The notes below the pieces were generated by a model, which saw nothing but the letters and a program-made list of their open reading frames with translations, did not search any database and was not told where the DNA came from. A DNA stretch of 64,000 nt, from NCBI RefSeq assembly GCF_964340395.1, contig NC_135556.1:16560642-16624641 (forward strand). The letters run 5' to 3'. The translations under genes were made by a program, and so were the position numbers. Shown here piece after piece: positions 1-10,320 of the stretch (the stretch's first letter is position 1; the number at the start of each line of letters is the position of its first letter). The stretch comes from Glandiceps talaboti (taxonomy: Eukaryota > Hemichordata > Enteropneusta > Spengelidae).

Positions 1-730
1 TACATATTTGCAAATGTACAAATTCTTTGCTCTCGGGTAAGGCTTACCGAGTTCTCTACCCTTTTCACCGTTACATATCTACTTACATGTACTTCATTGT
101 ATCTCGAAAATCACAGTTGTGTCTATTCCTTTCACGCTGGTCATGTGAATTTAATTGTAGAATATGGATGTAATTCCTACATAGATTTTCAATGCTTGTA
201 AATCTATGACATATTTACAACTTTGATTGTAATCTGTGACATATTTACAAATTCTCAACTTTGAAAGGTTATTGTGAGAAGAATAACACCAATAAATAGT
301 GGAAAAAACGAGAAGTTACTGATTACTGATTGGTAATTCTTAATTGTTTTAAGAGTAAATTTTAAAAGAGACATCCATATGAGTTTGGCAATGCCACTAA
401 TTTAGCAGAAATATGGAGGAGAAGACTCACATTACCGAAAGGTAAATTTCATAAAATAACTGTGGTATTTTCAAGTATTCCATGATTTTAAATTATTGCA
501 TGGTTTGATATTTTATGACTCTAAATGTGGGCTCCTACATGTCCTTATTTTCAAAAATGTTTTCACCATGGACCTGGGACACCCCGCACCCTCCCCACCA
601 GAAGCTATCATGGGAATGCGACCTTTCCCAAAAATGAAGATAGAGGGGAGAGCCTAGAATGTAAAAATATGTCGCCAGTAGCATTCTTATCACCCCTTTC
701 CCCATCAAACTAGTAGGAAGGGATTAGAAG

Positions 731-845
731 AGCACCCACGGCGGTTAATCTTTCAGTATTGGGGATATTAGAGCCCCACTGCGGCTAATCTTTCAGTATT
801 GGGGATATTGGAGCCCCACTGCGGCTAATCTTTCAGTATAGGGGT
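731..845. repeat. 40-bp tandem repeat, about 3 copies
   Basis: Three successive units of about 40 bp, each containing 'gcggctaatctttcagtat' followed by 'ggggatatt', differ at only a few positions. It is a short minisatellite with no coding sense. Confidence 0.85.
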
Positions 846-3146
846 TCATTTCGAGAGGGAGCATGACATTTTTTTGCGAGTACGAGGAGGGGTGCCAAAT
901 CGTTTCTTGCCGTAAATTCTACTCGCTATAAAACGTCTTGAAATTGTTGTACAGGTCGTTTGTCAGCAACGTTTCACAGTATGATTACTGTGCAATGACC
1001 AATGATGGTCTTTAATCAGCAAAATCGAGATGGCACGCCTGGATGTAGCTACGTATAGTCCTGCTTACATGACGGTGCACGAGTCTGTATTACTGACTTG
1101 ACTCTAAACACCGGATCCGGAGTAGGAGGGACAATTGTCAGAATCGAGTCCCGGATTACTCCGCATGCAAGCAGGACTAGCCTGGATGCTGGGTGTTCGC
1201 GTCTGTATAGTTTAGAATATATAAATAATACTATACATACACTTGTCAACGATGGCATGAAAGTAGGTCATACATGGAAATTTTCCAGGTTTGAGGATTA
1301 GAGGCTATAACAGGTAATTTTTGACAACAATTGCGAAATTATTCTGGGGCGATAGGGATTGGTGAACAGTACAGATAGAGGCTGTTGCGTTAATCTGATA
1401 GGACACTGGCAGAAACAGCTAGCTAACCCGTTCCGTTCAGTGGTCACTTCTTCCTGTCGTAAATTAGCAATAAAACAACACTGTGAGAGTAACCCACGAC
1501 ATATTCACATGCATTACAAAATAATGTGAAGTTTCAAATTACCCACCTCTGGATTTGTCAGTAATGTATCGGATTATGTAACAAAATCTTCAGTTATAAG
1601 CATATAATGCAACTCTTGGTCAGCGTCATACGGTGAGGGCAAACATATACAAAATGAAGATGTTGTTGACGTCATATCCTCGTACCGGCTTTCACTTTCG
1701 TAGATCTATTGTCATTCACAGAGGTCATTCATATAGCTTCAAAATCATCATGTGACTCACGAGATGTGAGAGACGACGTCTCGTACGGGGTCACGAACTG
1801 TGTGTGGACACGCGTTTCTCAAGTTGCACAATCTACTTGTGATTACTGTTTGTAATGTGTGTTCATGGGATCATGCAAATATAATATCACTGTGCACTTC
1901 CCCATTATATGTAACCGTACTTACATGTAATTGGAGAACAACAACAATTTTTTGATCTTCTTCCGTATCAGTGTGTATAGTTCTGTGACCTCGATATGTC
2001 CAGGTGGTATTACTACTTTATCTCACAAACCCAGCTTTATCCACAGGGGCACGTATTATTGCTTAGATTGTCGTTTTCTAAAAAATTTCACACGAATCCT
2101 GCTGCTACAAATGTATCAATCTCTATACATATATTTCCTCACAGGTAGGAAACTATAGTCAAAACGTTTGTTATATTTCGCCCATAGACAAGGAAAGCAA
2201 CAATCTGAGAAACACTACGTGCCCCTATGGCTTAATCCACGGAAATGAAAAAGAAGAACAGTCACATGTAGCAATAGATCCATTACTAAACTTTACAGTC
2301 ATACAGTCTAGTTCCTATACGGTATCGTTACAATTTACACATACCTCAATTCACAGTACAGTCAAAGTCGTTACTCTAGAAGTCCTGCGATGCAATTTAA
2401 AAATTTTTAGTTAGAAACCACGTTGACATCCAGACTAACATTCATACTGAACTTACTTGGGTAAATTTTAGGATTCTGACTGAGAGCTTCTCAACCAATC
2501 CGATTAATGGAATTTTGATGCAGTCCCTTCCCTATTGACCAGTCAAACTCCTTTCCTCAGTAACCAATCATAAATAGGTCCCGTATCACGTTCGCGCCAA
2601 TATTTATGGGATGTTGGTAACCCTATATAAGCTAATGAATATGTGATTTGTAGGAGTTTTATTAATGACCAATAAAGTGTGCGTAGTCGCTTTTTTAGTA
2701 CTTGGTTGTGTAGTTATCATTCTATCCAGAACCTCTTGTGCAACAACTATCGAACAAAAATAACCGAAAGCGGGCAGCAAACACATTAAAAAAATCAACG
2801 AACCGGACACACCTACCAAGTTATACGTTCACTATGCCGGGAGCTTGGTAAACACAGAGAAAATGAACGGACACGTTTAATAACAAAGTTACACGTTCAC
2901 TATCAATTATGATGCTGCAAACAAATGATAAATGACCATGTCCATTTTTTTAAAACAAGTACTGTTAACAAATATCCACTTTTTAAAGTTGCTACATTTG
3001 TAAGGGACTTATTTCGTTCTAGACGGTCCCTCTCTTACTACGTGAACTCTTCATACCAAGTATCAAAGATCGCAACGCCAGCCAACCAGCCAGGCAGCCA
3101 GCTAGGCAGGCAGGCAGGTAGCCAGGCCTCCCACCCACCCTCCTTT

Positions 3147-3148
3147 CG

Positions 3149-3183
<35 letters not shown>

Positions 3184-3184
3184 A
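3147..3184. repeat. (GTGC)n microsatellite
   Basis: About nine uninterrupted GTGC/CGTG units follow a degenerate CCAG/GGCA-rich tract. ORFs on both strands here are the low-complexity translation of the repeat. Confidence 0.95.
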
Positions 3185-3754
3185 CTTTCATGAGGAACTG
3201 TGTATGTCACTAGTCTGAAAACAATAAAGAACAGTAAATTAAATATACCAACCTTTCCTTACTTCCTTAGAAATGTTCTTGTCATTCAAGTTATGCTGGA
3301 AATCTGGGACTGGGGGAAAAAGGAGAGAAATACTTAAAATTTGAAGGATTTGTAGCATTAGTGTGTATTTATATTCCCCCAAATGTTTTATTTATTTCAA
3401 AGAGAGAAAATACGAATGACATAGGGGGATTTGTCGCTACGAGTCAGAGACGATAGTATTTTTCCGGTTCAATGAAGAGTAACATCAGGGAATATTCCTG
3501 CACAAGCTGAAATTTAATTTTAAAAATAATGAAAATTGTGGCAAATTTGAACAGGTTTAATTATATTTCGAGCACCGCAAAACCAAAATAAGTAAACATA
3601 CGTGTCCTAGAACGACCAATGTATATGTATAAGCTTTACATGTAATATATCCCGTATTTTCTGTTCCAATATGTAAACTTGCATTTGTCTTGTGCATGTT
3701 ATAATATTCAGTTGAAATCATAGAGACAATAAGAATTGTGCGATAATATTATCA

Positions 3755-3760
3755 TTTATT
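3755..3760 (-). promoter_or_regulatory. Poly(A) signal of the Roco gene
   Basis: TTTATT on the plus strand reads AATAAA on the minus strand, about 70 bases past the Roco stop codon (3832-3834). Position and orientation fit a short 3' UTR. Confidence 0.6.
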
Positions 3761-3831
3761 GACTTCCCTTGCCTGGGATATTACAAGTTAAGTATTACAT
3801 TGACCAATGGCATCATAGTGCCACCAGTCTG

Positions 3832-6777
3832 TTAGTTGAAAGGACCTAGCCTAGTATACCACGAGTTGCCATTGCGAGAACTCGTTTCTGTACTTACATG
3901 TTCATCTTCCATGTATGTTGTCAATGCAGTACGATGCATGGCTCTACCACAGAATGCAGTGAATGTTGATCCAATACATGGGAAGGTCCCTTCCTGGTTA
4001 CAAAACGACAGGATATGAAGCGCATTCTCATTCTCTGCGCGCTCATGAGGAGATGTACAAAGAATACCGCATCGATATTTCAGCTCAGGAAATTCTCTAC
4101 AACGAATGGCCTGGATATCTCCGTTCAACTTACTGAAGAGTTCATAAGGGTTACATCCGTGCACCAAAGCAACGGTGACTCTGATTAAATGCTGCGCGGG
4201 TGATTGTTCGGTTAAGTCGAGTCGAAAGGAGAACTCTTCATGTGTAACCTTTCCAACGTTACGGTAAATTTTGAAATTATGCGACTCGTGGAAACAACTT
4301 GAAATACACCTGGAAACAAGTCTTGAGTATATCGAATCTGGTTTGAAGAATCCAAAATCAAAATAGAACGTTTTGAATGGAAGTCCAGGCCCAAGATCAA
4401 CCGGGTCACCTTCATACATGGGTGTTGCAGATGGAATGACATACTCTTTCACCGTAGCCATTCTTCCTAAAGGGCGCAGGAAATCATAACACTGAAGAAG
4501 TGTCAGAAGTACATGAGTGTGTTCCGTGATGCTTTCTAATAAACTTTCAAGAAGCTTATGGTGAATGATGCCCTCTTTGGATAGACGGTTCCACTTAGAA
4601 GCAAGACTAGGTTTTCTGTCCTTCTCTTGGGGTATGTTTACAATCAATTTGAAAGCGTCGATAAGCAACCTTGGACTCATCAGCACAAATTGTCTCAGTA
4701 TTGGGTCATTACTGATGTAGATCAAGTGACCGGTGTCATGGAAGAATTGCAGCATACGAACCACCTCTTCTCTGGTTTCGACACCACAGTGCCTTCGTGC
4801 GTAATCAAACACATCCTTAAAAGGCATTATCCCTTGTATATTGGCACTATCGTTACACTCCAGCACAGTCTTCCCTAAGACTACCGATGCTAGTAACTCG
4901 CCATATCTAAGAACATCCTTCAAATTCATGGCTTTCTTTACATTATTGTCATTCTGGAGAATATATTTGAATTTAAACCATCGGACCGGGAACGTGTTTT
5001 CCTTATCACTGGTGGTGCAAATACATTGTTTTCGAATGGCAGCTTGCAGTTCTTCCACGTCTCCATCAGAGCGTGCAGAGTTTTCAACCATCCAGAGAGG
5101 TGTATTGTCCGAGTTAATCGCAAGACGATCACAGTACATGGAGTTGGTATCATACAGCGTTTCCTTCAAGTGAATTGCAACCCTTTGCCGTAGGTCGACC
5201 TCTACAGAGGTTTTATGAGTTCCTACGATGAATATCATCGAATTTGGACTTGAGTGTGTGCATGTGGAGTGAAGCCAAAACAGGAGACGCTTTACTTCTC
5301 TTTCCATTGATTCATCATCTAAACATTTGGCTAGATTAAACACAACCAAAAATATTGCACGTGGTGCTATAAATACGTGGTGCGTATTGTAATAAAATTC
5401 GTCGCCAGCAAAATCCCATACGTTCAATTTTAGCGGTAGGCTAGTTCTTTTTAAATCCCTCAGGTTGATAACGTGCTGATTAATGTATCGAAAGTGACTT
5501 GTTTCTGCGTATATCCTTCGGTACACGTCAAATACCAAAAAGAAGATGCCATATAGAATTGCAATCATAGAAGAAAGAGCATAAGAATCTGGCAGTCTAT
5601 ACCCACAGAAACAGGCTATGATAAGTCCAAGTGCCATTCTTATGGGTAAAAGAATTGGTGCACCGAGCTGAAAAACACCATTCACGACGGGCCCAAATTC
5701 TACTCCCAGAGACATTCCAAAAGTCACCAAAACATTGGACATAAATGCATACATGTGCAACGAAAAGAAAATAGGTGACAATACCCCAACAACGACAGGG
5801 AGTGACAATATCATGATTTGAACAAAAAAGGTCCATCTCAGTTTCATCCCAATGGCTAAAGTACGAAAGTTCTTTCCTCTAAGTTTAACATACAGTTTGT
5901 GTATTGAGAAGCCTACGGCTAAACCTATGATTATGACGGCTTTCTCCGTGTACCATGTGTGGGACGGGAAGGGTACGGATGGGTCATCCTCTTTTGTTTT
6001 CAGTGGAGATAAAGTGACCGAAAACCCAAACAACATACCTATATTAAAAGTCGTGGTGATGAATACTCCGAGTGCAAATCCACCAATGATTGTCACAAGA
6101 AAAACTATCAACGTAACAGCCTGTGATAAGTCTGTCCGTGACTCGATTAGTATGGCATACTCTCTATTAAAGTTGGACAACTTTTCGATGAAGACAAGCA
6201 ATAGTGCAAGTCCTGCTGCAAGTTTTGAAGAAGTGATGCTATCTGTAAAGAATCTGAAGACGAGGACAAATATAGAAAATGAGAAAATAAACCCATTTTG
6301 CAGTTGAAGGATTTCAGCTAGGAGAATATTACCTATTACAGAAAATACAATTAGTAAGTAAATAGCGAGGAACCCCAACTTGTTATCGCGGTTATTTCTT
6401 ATTTCACTCTTGTTACTGTCCTCCACGGCTGTTTTTGCAAGTAACCAAGACATTTTGTGTGTGTACTCATCTTGTTTAGAACTGACATGTCGCCATCTCT
6501 CGTCGACTTCAACAGATTCACACTCCAGGGTATCTACGCCAACTGTTTTCTTTTCATCGGGGTTGAATTTTTCACCCATGAGTCTCCTCCTTAAGCTAGT
6601 CTTTCCTACACCAGCATCACCAAGGAGTTGGACTTTGACATCATTACTAGGAAGGGTGCCATTCTTTTCTAAATATTTATGCTTCTCGTGTAGAGAGCTA
6701 TTCGAAACCAGGTTGCCTACATCATGAGGATCGATGAGATGGAACTGGTGCCACAATCTTTTCATATATTCCTTCAT
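3832..6777 (-). CDS. Roco-family (Roc-COR) GTPase with a multi-pass membrane domain inserted in the Roc domain
   Basis: A single uninterrupted exon. Numbering from the most upstream in-frame Met (6807, 991 residues), the P-loop GDAGVGKT is at 63-70, a switch-I-like KKTVGVDT near 86-93, the G3 motif in NVWDFAGDEFYY near 462-473, a degenerate G4 'VGTHKT' near 528-533, and a G5-like 'ENSARS' near 575. A COR domain follows (from about 605, including FFHDTGHL and YFDFGFF). In known Rocos, P-loop and switch II are about 45 residues apart. Here residues about 144-430 between them form 9-10 hydrophobic helices, such as AIYLLIVFSVIGNILL and GLALLLVF. By family, Roco proteins are dimerising GTPases that act as signalling switches; membrane anchoring is inferred. 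I start at Met 6777 because the sequence just upstream looks like a splice acceptor (pyrimidine-rich run ending in AAG). So this may be the last exon of a longer gene, with upstream exons to the right that I could not find. Confidence 0.9.
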   Translation of the reverse strand: MKEYMKRLWHQFHLIDPHDVGNLVSNSSLHEKHKYLEKNGTLPSNDVKVQLLGDAGVGKTSLRRRLMGEKFNPDEKKTVGVDTLECESVEVDERWRHVSSKQDEYTHKMSWLLAKTAVEDSNKSEIRNNRDNKLGFLAIYLLIVFSVIGNILLAEILQLQNGFIFSFSIFVLVFRFFTDSITSSKLAAGLALLLVFIEKLSNFNREYAILIESRTDLSQAVTLIVFLVTIIGGFALGVFITTTFNIGMLFGFSVTLSPLKTKEDDPSVPFPSHTWYTEKAVIIIGLAVGFSIHKLYVKLRGKNFRTLAIGMKLRWTFFVQIMILSLPVVVGVLSPIFFSLHMYAFMSNVLVTFGMSLGVEFGPVVNGVFQLGAPILLPIRMALGLIIACFCGYRLPDSYALSSMIAILYGIFFLVFDVYRRIYAETSHFRYINQHVINLRDLKRTSLPLKLNVWDFAGDEFYYNTHHVFIAPRAIFLVVFNLAKCLDDESMEREVKRLLFWLHSTCTHSSPNSMIFIVGTHKTSVEVDLRQRVAIHLKETLYDTNSMYCDRLAINSDNTPLWMVENSARSDGDVEELQAAIRKQCICTTSDKENTFPVRWFKFKYILQNDNNVKKAMNLKDVLRYGELLASVVLGKTVLECNDSANIQGIMPFKDVFDYARRHCGVETREEVVRMLQFFHDTGHLIYISNDPILRQFVLMSPRLLIDAFKLIVNIPQEKDRKPSLASKWNRLSKEGIIHHKLLESLLESITEHTHVLLTLLQCYDFLRPLGRMATVKEYVIPSATPMYEGDPVDLGPGLPFKTFYFDFGFFKPDSIYSRLVSRCISSCFHESHNFKIYRNVGKVTHEEFSFRLDLTEQSPAQHLIRVTVALVHGCNPYELFSKLNGDIQAIRCREFPELKYRCGILCTSPHERAENENALHILSFCNQEGTFPCIGSTFTAFCGRAMHRTALTTYMEDEHVSTETSSRNGNSWYTRLGPFN

Positions 6778-6809
6778 CCTTAAAACAAATTCAAACAATA
6801 AAAGCAATA

Positions 6810-9800
6810 TAAGTTATAATAACGTTGTTTCTTATTAACAACGTTACCAAGGAAACGAAAGGTCTGTTTTGCATATCAAATCAGCGTAAGTCTACCTTTC
6901 CCACACCATGGTAAAATACATTATATACATTATATATAATGATAGTATTTATATTTTTGATAAATTAATGGCAATGAACATGCTTTTATTCAAGTTTGAG
7001 AAAAATATTGAAGTATCCATTCCTGACTAGTGTGGTACTCCACAGGGATACCGTATGTAATTTTGCTTGTATGGATGGATATATGAAATTACGTTTAAAT
7101 ATGAATACTGTTACAACTTGCTTGTTTGAGTGGGTATTTAAAAAAAATACCTGAATTCTACTACCAGTAAAGATTTTGTTATTACATCAAGTGTATGTGC
7201 AGGGAGGGACAGAACATAGTGCGCTCATTTGTAGCAACATTATTCGCATCCAGGACCTATAGTATCAACCAAGCAAGTTTACATGTTCATGTGCGATGAT
7301 AAAGGTCATGCAAACTATCAAATTTGAGGTCATGTGTGAGCGAGCTGTCGGTTTTGGAAAACCGTGCTAGTAGTGTATTAGTCTTAGAATTTCTCATACT
7401 GATATTACTCTGGTAATTGAGCCTTCTATTATGCACAGCCACAAACTAAAACTATTGTCGCAACCTGTTGATACAACAGTGAAAAACTAGGACGTTGGTT
7501 TAATTATAGTTTCAGCAGAGAGGCGTCTCTGAAATGTAGTTCATTAAGAACTTGCAGTGTTATTTTGGGACTTCCAATGTTTACACTATGTTTATCACAG
7601 GATGATTAGAATTGCACAACAGAGGAACCACTATCACCCACTTGTGTACATCTATCACATTGAGGAACAGTAGATTTAGTTTGCGTCTATCTTAGTAAAC
7701 CGAAGGCTGGATTGCCAGTGATTGCGTGCAGGCACAAGAATCATCAAAAGGTGTGGGGTATTCAGTTTACATACATTAGCGACACTTCTTGTTTTTTGTT
7801 GTGCACATTAGACTGTAAACAAGCTCGAGTGACTCCTAACAAAAAATTGCATAGCCCCTTCTTACAGACGTTTAACCTACCAAAATGAGAACTGACATGA
7901 TCTTTCCTTGGTTTCATATGCTAACAATTGTATGAATTGAGTTGTGTATAAAGAATGCCAAAACGGGAACTTTTCTAATGCTTCCCTAACTTTGTCAGAT
8001 TGTAACCGAACGAGGCCCAGTTTTCGACTTAAGTTAGTACATACAAAATGGAAATACGAAATACACCTTACTTTGAAGGCAATCAGATATGCTCAACAAA
8101 GCTTGTTAACTGAGGCTGAAGTTTTTCGAAAAAAAATATTTATTCCCAAACCTATGCCATATACAAATACCTGATGAGAGCTATAATTGATGGTCGAGAT
8201 GATTCAACATAATATGTTGTATCAGTGTTTGAAACAAAACTAAAAAAAACAATCAAGTTAATACAGAGTGTGTCCCTTTAAGTAATCACATTCGAATTCT
8301 AATCATTTAGGCCTAAGTTGTGTCGAATTGACAATAAAATGTATGACCTTAGATTTCCTGCTCATCTTTTGACAAAGAATTATTTGAAAATTGAGAAAAG
8401 CTTAAATGAACATGATTATGTACACGTATGACTGTGGATAATAACACTGTATCATAGACATGCATGGTAATTGTAAGGTTGTCTTCACAAAGATTTTAAA
8501 CGATTTGACATTAGTGTCGGCTTACCTTGTGCTAACGATTTACAGAAATATAAGTTTTCCTTCTCTAATGCTGACAACAACTGTGCCAAGATCAATACCT
8601 TGGGGAACACTATATCAGTCTCCCTAACCTGAGACCACTATAACTAATGACACTATGAAAGTTGGACGCCAATCATGTGGATGAAAACGAGGCTATTATT
8701 CATATGACGTCATTCTACTACTTTATGACTGGAAACAGCCCAGTCTAATCTAGTCTACTTTACTGCGAACAATATCAACTGGTATTAGTAATGCTGCCAT
8801 CAACGTCAAGAACTAAAACAACTGCACGGTCTTCACAAGAATTTTTTCAGTAGTACATATGTCTAGCGGGTTATGAGGGACGGAAGTCGGTTAGATCTGA
8901 TGTCAGCAAATGTCCAAAAAGAACAAAACATTTTGAAAATCGAGTGCGAAAATGGTGACTTGGATTATTGTAAATATAACCCGACGGGGTACGTACAGAG
9001 AAGTGGCTGGTAGCGCCTACAATATATGGCAACTCAGATAAAGTCTGTTATCGTAAGCTTGCGTGTTGTCACATTTCATAATGCAATGTATCAGATTTAT
9101 AAAGGAATGATTATTGAAATATTCAATCTGGCAAAAGTATCAAAATTACGCCCTCTACGGCAGGATTAGAACAATCACAACGTCGCTGATTGCACGACAG
9201 CGACCCCACGATCCGGCCCCACGAACTGTATCCGAGCGAAAATTATCATTTATTTCTGAAATTTGTGAACCTTGATAAAACAAAATGGTTCAACTATGTC
9301 TTCTGATTTAGTTTACCTGCAGACTGTTGAAAGCATGATCGTTAAAATGAAAGTATCACCAATTTGTATACGTACACGTACATTTTTTGAAACTTTTTTT
9401 TTCAACCGACCGCCGCACCCATCATTTCAACGTGTTGCGGTAAGAAACATAAAATTAAGTTCGGTCGCTCTCACTCACTCAATAACCAATAGCTTTTTTC
9501 ATTGTATAAGATCACTCCGCCCACACAGTATAACCGAAATGACTAGCCAAGTAAAAAAAGGGAAGTGTATAAAGAAAATTCCTTAGAGACCATGTTGCTA
9601 GTCATTGACAACAACGTACGCAAACAAAAGTAGTTTGCGTTTCAATTTTAACGTGTTTTTTAACGTTTATTCCCATTTATGATTTTTACTCGTATGTTTT
9701 TATCTTGACTCACGTTGTATTGGTGTCTTGTGATTTGAATACTATTAAGTGTTTTTTTTATGTCAAAGGCAGGCACTTCAATGACCCTCTAGGATTCAAT

Positions 9801-10301
9801 AAAGTATTTTCTAATTCTATTTCAAATACTAATAGCAAGTCTGCCTTGTCATTTGTATAGATGCACACTTCATACAAATTAGAGATGACTGCAAATTGAT
9901 CTTTGAGTGAGGTATCATCAAGTGACCACGTGCACTGTTTACGTAATTGTTGGAACCCCATAACCTCAGTAGCCCCCAATAGAGACGAATGATATGATGC
10001 GTGAAAGTGCTATTCATTGGTAGGACGACGCCGAGTTGTTTTCGAAACTCAAGAAACATACAGTCCACAGATGTTACCATTGTCCTCTTTGAATTTATAT
10101 TTCCTTTCCGTGGCAACCGTCTGAATCCATGATAAATTATTTTATGTCCCGGTGTAAGGACAATAACATTCAAGTATTTGTCACACCCAACTCGACTAAT
10201 CTGATCAGTTGGTGACAGACAAACAGTTGACGACATCCCAAGAATCGACGAGCAGTGTATTTTATTTCGGGAGTTTAGTTGAACATCAACACATCTCAAC
10301 C
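6810..10301. other. Intergenic region between the Roco and AGTRAP-like genes
   Basis: No recognisable gene. It could hold upstream exons or the promoter of the minus-strand Roco gene and the promoter of the AGTRAP-like gene, but I could not pick out either. One minus-strand ORF near 9.8-10.3 kb is described separately. No clear tandem array was noticed. Confidence 0.5.
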
Positions 10302-10320
10302 ATGGCAAAATGCAGTGCAC
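9758..10320 (-). other. Unidentified open frames, possible coding remnant
   Basis: A 163-residue minus-strand frame (9829-10320) overlaps a second frame (9758-9979). Read together they give a fairly complex amino-acid composition for about 180 residues (for example KYLNVIVLTPGHKIIYHGF, then FQQLRKQCTWSLDDTSLKDQF in the other frame), as a frameshifted exon might. I recognise no family and see no convincing splice sites. It overlaps the tentative first exon of the AGTRAP-like gene on the other strand, and both cannot easily be real. It may be chance. Confidence 0.2.

Larger units (their letters stand above)
1..3754. other. Intergenic region, no gene recognised
   Basis: I find no open reading frame with recognisable protein similarity or plausible splice structure on either strand. 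The stretch is AT-rich and holds a three-copy tandem repeat near 0.73-0.85 kb, a GCCA/GGCA-rich low-complexity tract near 3.08-3.13 kb and a GTGC microsatellite just after it. Short ORFs such as those at 525-713 and 1931-2158 look like chance. The right end contains the probable 3' end of the minus-strand Roco gene. Confidence 0.6.

Noticed and set aside
525-713. 62-residue plus-strand ORF
   Set aside because: No recognisable domain, no splice or promoter context; composition looks like random translation.
2925-3218. Plus-strand ORF with Ala/Cys/Val repeats, and a similar minus-strand frame
   Set aside because: Both are translations of the GTGC microsatellite and the adjoining CCAG/GGCA tract.
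4841-6727. Several plus-strand ORFs up to 151 residues over the Roco gene
   Set aside because: Antisense shadows of the long minus-strand frame.
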